Origin: Collinsella sp.
Lineage (GTDB): Bacteria > Actinomycetota > Coriobacteriia > Coriobacteriales > Coriobacteriaceae
DNA length: 64,000 bases
NCBI GenBank assembly: GCA_019414565.1
Contig: DXLU01000018.1
Span: 50,689 to 114,688, forward strand
Direction of reading: 5' to 3'
How positions within the stretch are numbered: the first letter of the stretch is position 1; each line of letters opens with the position of its first letter. Of this stretch, positions 44,349 through 51,143 are shown piece after piece. The position numbers and the translations under genes are program-made. The notes beneath the pieces are model-generated. The model ran no database searches and was not told the origin of the DNA. It saw nothing but the letters and a program-made list of their open reading frames with translations.

Positions 44349-44385
44349 CTTGTACAATACGCTATTTGGCTAGTTGTTTGAACAA
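44349..44385. promoter_or_regulatory. promoter/operator of the ABC operon
   Basis: TTGTTTGAACAA (44374-44385) overlaps a minus-strand promoter with -10 TATTGT (44352-44357). CTTGTACAA at 44349 is a second dyad. A further TTGTATAAACAA (44449-44460), matching GTnTAnAC, and ACTTGACAAGT (44437-44447) lie farther up. The 305-bp gap 44266-44571 holds these sites and the terminator 44483-44531, no gene. Confidence 0.5.
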
Positions 44386-44448
44386 GTATTACTAGAGCGG
44401 TAGAAAAACTTCGGTGAACGGTAATTTCGACTTGATACTTGACAAGTT

Positions 44449-44460
44449 TTGTATAAACAA
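44449..44460. promoter_or_regulatory. GTnTAnAC operator copy TTGTATAAACAA
   Basis: Contains GTATAAAC, an exact HutC-type GTnTAnAC site; 184 bp before the binding-protein gene, between it and the GntR gene. Confidence 0.5.
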
Positions 44461-44482
44461 TTATTTGTTATCGAATGCAGAG

Positions 44483-44531
44483 AAAACGCCCGATCAAGCC
44501 GATGCATCGTCGGTTTGACCGGGCGTTTTCG
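44483..44531. terminator. terminator of the GntR gene (44572)
   Basis: GAAAACGCCCG / CGGGCGTTTTC with an inner extended stem (GATCAAGCCGATG / CATCGTCGGTTTGAC, wobbles), U run on the minus strand GTTTTCTC. Confidence 0.75.
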
Positions 44532-44571
44532 CTTTGAGGGCATGAGTCTCGTCAGGCTGCGAGCTAGCCGG

Positions 44572-45291
44572 CTATCGCTTGGAATTGACGCGGTAATGGA
44601 AGATCTCGGGGTGTGTGCGGGCATGCGTGACCTCGAACAAGATGCCGTCCGAGGTGTACGACTGGCTCTCCATAACGGCGACGCAGTTGTACTTGCCAAG
44701 GTCCAGATAGCTGCAGTCTTCATCGTTGGCGAGCTCGACACTCACCGTACGACGGCTCGCCATCACTTTGACGCCGCGCTTGTGCTCCAGATAGCCGTAG
44801 ATAGAATCCGCCGCGATCTCGGGGGTCAGGCCTTTGGCGATCGACGCCAAAAAGTAGCCATGGTCCACTTGGCGCGCGCTGCCGTTGAGGCTTCGGACAC
44901 GCACTACGCGAATCAGCTCCTCGCCCACCTTAAAGCCCAGGCGACGAGAGAGTTGCTCAGTGCAAATCAAATGTTCAAAAGACTTGACCTCGGTCGATGC
45001 GACGGCATTGTTGCGTTTTGCGAACTCGCCAAACGACTCAACCTCTTCGAGTGCGCCCAGCATGTCGGTTTCGCCCTTAAGCCAAATAACGCGCACGCCC
45101 TTACCGTGTATAGGCTGCACAAACATCTGGTCGGCCAGCATGCTCAAGGCGCGTCGAACGGTATTGCGCGTGCAGCCAAACTCCGCGGTCAGCTCGGCTT
45201 CGGTTGGCAGCATCTCCTGAAACGCATAGGTCCCGTTGATGATGCGCGAACGGATCTCGCGGTAGATTCCTTCGTAAATCGCTTTTGGCAT
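44572..45291 (-). CDS. GntR-family regulator, HutC/UTRA type
   Basis: 239 residues. Winged helix YEGIYREIRSRIINGTYAFQEMLPTEAELTAEFGCTRNTVRRALSML followed by a UTRA domain (LGFKVGEELIRVVRVRSLNGSARQVDHGYFL, ending DGILFEVTHARTHPEIFHYRV). HutC-type proteins bind GTnTAnAC; such sites lie on both sides of it (44449, 45344, 45466) and before malQ (35433), so it is the best candidate for controlling the ABC transporter, the PTS-HAD gene and malQ-glgP. Ligand probably a sugar phosphate. Confidence 0.92.
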   Translation of the reverse strand: MPKAIYEGIYREIRSRIINGTYAFQEMLPTEAELTAEFGCTRNTVRRALSMLADQMFVQPIHGKGVRVIWLKGETDMLGALEEVESFGEFAKRNNAVASTEVKSFEHLICTEQLSRRLGFKVGEELIRVVRVRSLNGSARQVDHGYFLASIAKGLTPEIAADSIYGYLEHKRGVKVMASRRTVSVELANDEDCSYLDLGKYNCVAVMESQSYTSDGILFEVTHARTHPEIFHYRVNSKR

Positions 45292-45343
45292 GATTTCACC
45301 TCTAATGAATATGTATGGCTAGGCACGATAGCATTTCTTTGGG

Positions 45344-45355
45344 TTGTTTAAACCG
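45344..45355. promoter_or_regulatory. GTnTAnAC operator copy near the GntR start
   Basis: TTGTTTAAACCG, 53 bp before the GntR start; likely autoregulatory. Confidence 0.5.
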
Positions 45356-45452
45356 TCTATCGGCAAAGCACCGATTATTAACTGTCAACGGCGCCCGTGA
45401 TGCTCCAATCGATTCGAATCAAAACCAACAATGCGGCGAACGCTCACTCCCC

Positions 45453-45477
45453 TACAATTAACTCATTGTTTAAACGT
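45453..45477 (+). promoter_or_regulatory. PTS-HAD promoter with GTnTAnAC operator
   Basis: -10-like TACAAT (45453-45458) followed by TTGTTTAAACGT (45466-45477) where transcription would start; a repressor bound there would block it. Confidence 0.5.
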
Positions 45478-45518
45478 TCCACCGCAGACACGGCGGGCTT
45501 ATGGTCGAGAGGCAGAAT

Positions 45519-47969
45519 ATGCTGCAAAAAATCCAACGCTTTGGCGGGGCAATGTTCGCGCCCGCCATGCTGTTTTCTATATCAGGCCTCATGGTCGGCA
45601 TCTCCGCCCTCGCCACGACCGTAGACATCGTCGGCGACCTCGCCGTATACGGAACCCCTTGGTACGTTTTCTGGACCATCATCCAGCGCGGCTCGTGGAC
45701 GGTCTTTAAACGTCTCCCGCTCCTTTTTGCCGTAGCGCTGCCTATCGGTCTTGCCCAAAAGCAACCGGCACGCTGCTGCCTCGAGGCACTCGTGGCCTAT
45801 TTTGCCTATTGCTTCTTTTTGAGCGAGATCATTAAGCTGAGCGGAGACAACCTTGGGCTTAAGTACCCATCATCTTTGACCCCCGCCAGCGGTATCACCG
45901 TCATCGACGGCATCAAGACGCTCGACACCGGCATTATCGGCCCGCTGGCGGTATCGGCAACCGTCGTCGCCATCCATGACCGCTTCTACGATGCCAAGGT
46001 TCCCGATTGGCTCGGCACCTTCTCGGGTTCCTCGCTGGTCTACCTCATCAGCTTTTTTGCCGTGTTTGCCCTTGCCGCCATCTCGGCCGCCATCGTGCCC
46101 TTCGCATACGCTGTGACCGAAACGCTGCGCCACGCACTTGCGGGCGTCGGCCCCTTCGGCGTGGGCATCTTTGTGTTTTTGGAGCGAGCGCTCGAGCCCA
46201 TGGGGCTGCACCATCTGCTCTATATGCCCATCTATTACGACAATCTGGTCATTCACGACGGTATTTACGCCACGTGGACCAACCTGCTCCCCATTCTCTC
46301 CCATAGCACGCGCCCTTTAAATGAACTTGCGCCCTGGGCAGGTTTTACCGCCACCGGCTGGGGCAAGCTCTTTGGCCTTCCCGCCATCGCGGCAGCATTC
46401 TATTTCACCGCCAAACCCGAACGCCGCGCCGGCCTTAAAGTCATCCTTTTGCCCGCCATCGTCGCCTCGGTGGTCTGCGGCGTCACCGAGCCGCTCGAGT
46501 TTCTCTTTATGTTCACCTATCCCGGACTCTTTTTGCTCTACGCCGTCCTATCCTCCTGCCTTGCCATGACCATGAACTTCTTTGGCATCGTCGGCATCTT
46601 CTCGGGCGGTCTCATGGAAATGACGGCCTTCAACTTCATCCCACTCATGCGAATGCATGCCGGCTCCTACCTTTTGGCGCTCGGTATCGGTCTTGCCTTT
46701 AGCCTCATCTTTTTTGTTAGTTTTCGAGCACTCATCTTGGTCTATGACCTTAAGACGCCGGGCCGCGAGGATCATGTCTCCAATCGCGCGGCAATCGATC
46801 GTTTAACGGGAAGCGGCTTTGCCAAAGAGCAATCTCCCAATGGCGAGGTCAGTATTCAATCCGATCAAGATCACGTCCTCGCTGAGCGGGTAATTCAGCT
46901 TTTAGGTGGCGTTGGCAATATCGTGGGCGCAACCAACTGCGCCACGCGCCTACGCGTCGAGGTCGCAGACCCTTCCATCGTTGCAGATAATGCGTCGTTT
47001 GTCGCGGTGGGCGCCAAGGGCCTCATCATTACGGGCAAGACCGCCCAGGTGATTATTGGCATCTCCGTTCCCCGCGTTAAAGAGCATTTTGACCAGATCA
47101 TGGGCCTCGAGCCGGGATTTGTGCCCACCACCTCGGCCTCCCCTGCCGCCAGCGCAGCCCATAAGCGCGGCGATATCTGCTTCTTCGATATCGACGGAAC
47201 ACTCGCCTGGCAAGACCCTCGAGTGGCACAAGAGCTTCCCGAGAGCGAGCGAGACCTCTCCCCCTATCCCAATGAAGCGGTCTCGCAAGCCATCCGTGAT
47301 TTTGTCGCCAAGGGCAATATGGCGTTTATCTGCACAGGGCGCACGCTGAGCTGCATCCATCCAAAGCTGCTCGAGCTGCCCTGGACCGGCATCGTCTGCC
47401 TCGCGGGTGGCTATGTCGAACTTGAGGGACACGTGATTCGCGATTTGGCGATGACGCCCGGCATGCTGCAGCGCCTTGCTCCCATTCTTGAGCAATCGGA
47501 CGAAGTGATTCGTTTTGAGGGACTCAATGGCGTCGTTCGCATGAGTGCCGATGCGCCCGACGCCCCGGGATACGCCCGCACCGTGGGCGATGCAATTACG
47601 CAGCTGCAACATTACAGCGCCTACAAGATCTTAATGTCCACGTCGCTTGCCAACCGCATCGCTCAGGATCAAGCGTTTGAGCCGCTGCTCTGCTTTAACG
47701 AGCTCGAGCTCGAAGTGACCGAGATTTCGCCTCGCGAATGCACCAAGCGCGAGGGTATCCAGTCCGTACTCGACGCCCTCGATCCCCACCACGGAACCGT
47801 ATACGGCATCGGCGACGCCAGCAATGACGTCTCGCTGATGAACGCCGTCGATGTCGGTATCGCCATGGGCAATGCGCCGGACTTCCTCAAGGAAAAGGCC
47901 GACTATGTCACCGACAGCATCGACCACGACGGCGTCGTCACCGCGCTCGAACACTTTGGGCTTATCTAG
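45519..47969 (+). CDS. PTS IICB (glucose superfamily) fused to a Cof-type HAD phosphatase
   Basis: 816 residues from ATG 45519, which has GAGG 6 nt upstream (ATG 45501 is an alternative). Residues 1-425: IIC with about ten helices and the motif FLERALEPMGLHHLLYMPIYYDN, as in alpha-glucoside/maltose-type IIC; GVTEPLEFLFMF is the conserved IIC loop. About 455-530: IIB with the phospho-Cys in VGATNCATRLRVEV. About 550-816: HAD, with nucleophile FFDIDGTLAWQD, AFICTGRT, and GIGDASNDVSLMNAVDVGIAMGNAPD. No IIA domain, so it borrows one. It could import, phosphorylate and dephosphorylate a sugar in one chain (inference). No sign of a missed stop between the domains. Confidence 0.9.
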   Translation: MLQKIQRFGGAMFAPAMLFSISGLMVGISALATTVDIVGDLAVYGTPWYVFWTIIQRGSWTVFKRLPLLFAVALPIGLAQKQPARCCLEALVAYFAYCFFLSEIIKLSGDNLGLKYPSSLTPASGITVIDGIKTLDTGIIGPLAVSATVVAIHDRFYDAKVPDWLGTFSGSSLVYLISFFAVFALAAISAAIVPFAYAVTETLRHALAGVGPFGVGIFVFLERALEPMGLHHLLYMPIYYDNLVIHDGIYATWTNLLPILSHSTRPLNELAPWAGFTATGWGKLFGLPAIAAAFYFTAKPERRAGLKVILLPAIVASVVCGVTEPLEFLFMFTYPGLFLLYAVLSSCLAMTMNFFGIVGIFSGGLMEMTAFNFIPLMRMHAGSYLLALGIGLAFSLIFFVSFRALILVYDLKTPGREDHVSNRAAIDRLTGSGFAKEQSPNGEVSIQSDQDHVLAERVIQLLGGVGNIVGATNCATRLRVEVADPSIVADNASFVAVGAKGLIITGKTAQVIIGISVPRVKEHFDQIMGLEPGFVPTTSASPAASAAHKRGDICFFDIDGTLAWQDPRVAQELPESERDLSPYPNEAVSQAIRDFVAKGNMAFICTGRTLSCIHPKLLELPWTGIVCLAGGYVELEGHVIRDLAMTPGMLQRLAPILEQSDEVIRFEGLNGVVRMSADAPDAPGYARTVGDAITQLQHYSAYKILMSTSLANRIAQDQAFEPLLCFNELELEVTEISPRECTKREGIQSVLDALDPHHGTVYGIGDASNDVSLMNAVDVGIAMGNAPDFLKEKADYVTDSIDHDGVVTALEHFGLI

Positions 47970-48084
47970 CCAAGCCCCTACCGCACTTGCGGCCGCATGG
48001 ACCAATCGTCTTCAACCGCCGCGCTCGACGCCCTAATGTGGCAATATGTTGTCTGCATAATGCAACGATGCAACCTATCAAAGA

Positions 48085-49110
48085 ATGCGAGAACCCGTGT
48101 CCAGTCCGTTTACCAGCTTTTTAGCCCAGCACTTTGACCAGATTAACGACTATCTGGCCACGTTCTTTGACGGACAGGCGACTTCCGCCGATATCGAGCG
48201 TTACCTGTATACCCCGCTCTCGGCATTTACGGCAAACGCTGGCAAGCGCCACCGCCCGCTCATCTGCATGCTCGCCGCAACCGCAGTGGGCGGTAGCTTT
48301 GAGAGCGCCCGCAGCGCCGCGGCGGCCATCGAGCACTTTCAGTCGGGCGCACTCATCCACGACGACATCGCCGACAACGGGCAGATTCGTCGCGGCAAGC
48401 CCTGCATGCACCTTACCGAGGGTACCGGTCTTGCCATCAACTGCGGTGACCTGGCGCTCACCATGGTCACCAAGACGGTTCTCGACGACCCCACGCTCAA
48501 CGCAGACGTGAAGCTTCGCGTGCTCCACGAGCTCACCGAGATGATCGTTCGCACCATCGAGGGCCAGGCGCTCGACTTGGGCTGGGTCCGTGACGTACGC
48601 TTCGACATCTCGGTCGACGATTATCTGGACATGGCGACGCACAAGACCGCGTACTACAGCGGAGCCACGCCGCTTGCCACCGGAGCCATCATTGGCGGAG
48701 GCAGCGAGGAACAAATTGAGGCGCTGCGCGCCTTTGGCCTGCACACGGGCCTTGCCTTCCAAATTCAAGACGACCTGCTCAACTTGATCGGCACCAAGGA
48801 GGCCGCCAACAAGGACTTCCGCACCGACATCACCGAGGGTAAGCGCACGCTCGTCGCCGTACACGCCCTCTCTGATGAGCGCTATCACGACGAGATTGAA
48901 GCGATCCTTTCCTCGGGCACCGAGGACCCCGCGCAGCTCGCGCGCGCCGTGGAGATCTTCCAGGAGACCGGCTCTATCGATTACGCCCACACTTATGCGC
49001 TCGACCTGACCGCCAAGGCCAAAGCGGCCATCGAGGACGTTTCGCTCGACCCGCATGCACGTGAACTGTTCCTCTCCATGGCAGATTTCTTTGTGGAGCG
49101 CCTTAACTAG
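48085..49110 (+). CDS. polyprenyl (trans-prenyl) diphosphate synthase
   Basis: 341 residues, all-helical IPPS fold. First Asp-rich motif ALIHDDIADNGQIRRGKP with DDxxD; second motif LAFQIQDDLLNLIGTKEAANKDFRTDITEGKRT, reading DDxxN rather than DDxxD. AGKRHRPLICML is the IPP-binding segment. Elongates allylic diphosphates for quinone or undecaprenyl-type lipids; chain length cannot be told. The start is uncertain: ATG 48085 has no clear RBS, GTG 48097 is an alternative. Confidence 0.92.
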   Translation: MREPVSSPFTSFLAQHFDQINDYLATFFDGQATSADIERYLYTPLSAFTANAGKRHRPLICMLAATAVGGSFESARSAAAAIEHFQSGALIHDDIADNGQIRRGKPCMHLTEGTGLAINCGDLALTMVTKTVLDDPTLNADVKLRVLHELTEMIVRTIEGQALDLGWVRDVRFDISVDDYLDMATHKTAYYSGATPLATGAIIGGGSEEQIEALRAFGLHTGLAFQIQDDLLNLIGTKEAANKDFRTDITEGKRTLVAVHALSDERYHDEIEAILSSGTEDPAQLARAVEIFQETGSIDYAHTYALDLTAKAKAAIEDVSLDPHARELFLSMADFFVERLN

Positions 49111-49248
49111 CGGGGGTTATAAAACCTGTCAGCAGCGTATTTGGGTACAACTTGCTACACTGTTGAGTGCATGTTTATGCATCCCTTTGCGTTGTCTATC
49201 CGACACACGCTCAAATAGTACGAATGGTACGCCGAAAGGGGTTCGTTC

Positions 49249-50154
49249 ATGGAACCTATTACAACGGGCATGCAGGGAGCAGCCGTCGAGGACGTCCAGT
49301 CCCGCCTTCTGCAGCTCGGCTATACAATCGATGACACCGAGGTTGCCGACAAGCGCTTTGGCACCACCACCGAGCAGGCCGTCAGCACCTTCAGGCTCGA
49401 CAGCGGCCTTGCTGCCGGTCATGCCGTCGATATCCCCTGTTGGAGCGCCCTGGTCGACGCCTCGTATAAGCTGGGCGACCGCACTCTGTATCTGCGCATG
49501 CCCAATTTCCATGGCGCCGATGTGCAGGCCCTGCAGCGTGCTCTCAACGTTTTGGGCTTTGCCTGCGGCGAGGACGACGGCTACTTTGGTCCGCATACCG
49601 AGGCCGCCCTGCAGCAGTTCCAGGAAAATGTCGGCCTGTTTGCCGACGGCATGGCCTTCCAGGACACCTACGCCTACATCAACCGCCTGCACCATGTGTG
49701 GGAGGGCAAGCCCTCGGTCACCGAAGCCGAGTCCCGCATCGGTTTTGCTCGCGCCGCCAACGTGCTCGAGCGCTTCCAGATTGCCGTTATCGGCGAGGAC
49801 CCCATCGCGCGCAGTGTTGCGTCGCGCACGTGGAATATCGCCACGGCAACGACCGACAACAGCGGCATGATGCTCTGCGACTCCGAGGTCCCAACCGACG
49901 TTGACCTGGTGCTCGAGATCGCAAGCGACGAGCTGCCCGCCGACGCCGCGCCACGCGCCACGATTGCCCTCGCCGAGTGCCACAACCTGGCCCAGCGCAT
50001 CCGCACCGCCAATGTCGCCGCGCAGCAGAAGCCGGCTCGCATTCGCATTGAGCTCACGGGCATGACACGCTACAACGGCACCTTCACGGCCAGCGACGCG
50101 CAGACGCTCGCCGTACGCCTACTCGACGGCGTTTGCGATGCCCTCGCAGATTAG
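49249..50154 (+). CDS. cytoplasmic-looking protein with two peptidoglycan-binding (PG_binding_1) domains
   Basis: 301 residues. Two PG_binding_1 repeats: GMQGAAVEDVQSRLLQLGYTIDD...FGTTTEQAVSTFRLDSGL (about 7-55) and FHGADVQALQRALNVLGFACGEDDGYFGPHTEAALQQFQENVGL (about 88-131). The last 120 residues (from about 180) have an alpha/beta look (FQIAVIGEDPIARS, VDLVLEIASDELP, ARIRIELTGMTRYNG) reminiscent of amidase or Mur-like folds but without a metal motif I can point to. No signal peptide or membrane helix, which is odd for a wall binder. RBS AAAGGGG before ATG 49249. Confidence 0.85.
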   Translation: MEPITTGMQGAAVEDVQSRLLQLGYTIDDTEVADKRFGTTTEQAVSTFRLDSGLAAGHAVDIPCWSALVDASYKLGDRTLYLRMPNFHGADVQALQRALNVLGFACGEDDGYFGPHTEAALQQFQENVGLFADGMAFQDTYAYINRLHHVWEGKPSVTEAESRIGFARAANVLERFQIAVIGEDPIARSVASRTWNIATATTDNSGMMLCDSEVPTDVDLVLEIASDELPADAAPRATIALAECHNLAQRIRTANVAAQQKPARIRIELTGMTRYNGTFTASDAQTLAVRLLDGVCDALAD

Positions 50155-50192
50155 GTAAACTAGACGAGTTGCTTTTGGGCAACACCACACAT

Positions 50193-50267
50193 TGGGACGT
50201 AGTTCAACGGTAGAACTCCGGTTTTTGGTGCCGGCTGTTGGGGGTTCGAATCCCTCCGTCCCAGCCA
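50193..50267 (+). tRNA. tRNA-Gln (anticodon UUG)
   Basis: 75 nt with encoded CCA. Acceptor TGGGACG pairs CGTCCCA; the loop TTTTGGT has UUG at 34-36; T arm GGGGGTTCGAATCCCTC. Confidence 0.95.
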
Positions 50268-50277
50268 TTAAAACTGA

Positions 50278-50313
50278 GCGCCCTGAGCCCATAACGGCCC
50301 AGGGCGCTTTCTT
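50278..50313 (+). terminator. terminator of tRNA-Gln
   Basis: GCGCCCTG / CAGGGCGC stem with inner GCC / GGC pairing, then TTTCTT. Confidence 0.85.
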
Positions 50314-50318
50314 GTGGG

Positions 50319-50571
50319 CAAGCGGAGGAATTCGAGCCCGCAAGGGTGCGGAGCTGAGGAAACGCGAAGCGTTTTCCAGCGCAGCACGCAAGGAGCGAAG
50401 CGACGCAGCGGGGCGCGGCCGCCGACCAGGCGGACGCGGAATCCCTCCGTCCCACACCAGCCAAGAGCCCCTCACGTCAAGCAAATCGAGCCAACGCCGC
50501 CAAGCGGAGGAATCCGAACCCGCAAGGATGCGGAGCGACGCAGCGGGGCGCGGCCGCCGCAGGCAGACGCG
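50319..50571. repeat. two imperfect direct repeats and a duplicated tRNA-Gln 3' end
   Basis: CAAGCGGAGGAA at 50319 and 50501 begins a 35-bp repeat (50319-50353 and 50501-50535, about 3 differences); a second block with CGACGCAGCGGGGCGCGGCC recurs at about 50401 and 50536. GAATCCCTCCGTCCCA of the tRNA (50248-50263) is repeated exactly at 50439-50454. GGAAACGC-GAA-GCGTTTTCC (50358-50378) is a hairpin present only in the first unit. Part of the 876-bp gap 50268-51143, which I judge non-coding. Confidence 0.7.
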
Positions 50572-50573
50572 GT

Positions 50574-50632
50574 GCCGGCACTTGGGGACGCTCCTAAGTG
50601 CCGGCATTATAGGAACGTCCCCAAGTGCCGGC
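50574..50632. repeat. inverted repeat around GGGGACGTTCC
   Basis: Arms 50574-50596 and 50610-50632 match at 22 of 23 positions (GCCGGCACTTGGGGACG...TCCTA). The centre repeats AGTGCCGGC, so a shorter hairpin with GCCGGCA/TGCCGGC arms is also possible. The TTGGGGACGTTC core is shared with the ends of the 13584-13903 element, while the flanks differ. Confidence 0.75.
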
Positions 50633-50665
50633 TCGGGACTATTTTCGAGGACCCTCCGAAGGACT

Positions 50666-50895
50666 GTGGCCAAAAAACGGCAAATATGAGTACTGTTACC
50701 GTTGTAGCTACATTATTTTCGTTAATAAAAGAAGATCTTAATGAGATTTATTCGCATCAAGGTCTTCCTTTAATGAACACTTGAGGAGATACGGCAGCTT
50801 ATCTGCTCGATCGACACGTCAAATCACCTTAAATGTGGTCAAAATTACTGCTACTAAAAGAGTATCAGTACTCATATTTGATGTTTTTTGGCCAC
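50666..50895. mobile_element. AT-rich 230-bp element with 34-bp terminal inverted repeats (MITE-like)
   Basis: Ends 50666-50699 and 50862-50895 (starting GTGGCCAAAAAAC, then CAAATATGAGTACTG) are inverted repeats with 31 of 34 identities. The 160-bp interior is visibly AT-rich compared with its surroundings and has no gene. No clear target-site duplication (GGACT versus GGCTC). The ends could suit mobilisation by a transposase in trans, none of which is in the window. Confidence 0.65.
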
Positions 50896-51000
50896 GGCTC
50901 TTTATAGACACCCTGCACAGCGACGGTGGTAGATTTCGGAACGTGTCCGTCAGCCCCGTTCCGAAAAGCGAGCCGCGTGCAACGGCCAAGCCACGACAGC

Positions 51001-51133
51001 CCCCGGGAGAGCGGGGACACCGGCTTAGGTTTATCGCGAGTTCCGCACGAACAGGAGGCCACTTAATGTGGCCTCCGTCGTGAGCAGGACTGTAGAGCAG
51101 GAAACCTAAGCCGGTGTCCCCGCTCTCCCGGGG
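51001..51133 (+). repeat. nested inverted-repeat element, copy B (69-nt conserved core)
   Basis: Arms 51001-51032 and 51102-51133 are a perfect 32-bp inverted repeat. Core 51033-51101 begins ATCGCGAGTTCCGCACG, apical hairpin GGAGGCCAC-TTAAT-GTGGCCTCC (51054-51076), ends GAGCAGGACTGTAGAGCAGG. Ends 10 nt from the stop of the TOPRIM-domain gene. Confidence 0.92.
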
Positions 51134-51143
51134 CCGGCGGAAT

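Noticed and set aside
50192..50689. Frame covering tRNA-Gln and the repeats
   Set aside because: Runs through a tRNA and direct repeats; residues are Arg/Ala-rich with no domain.
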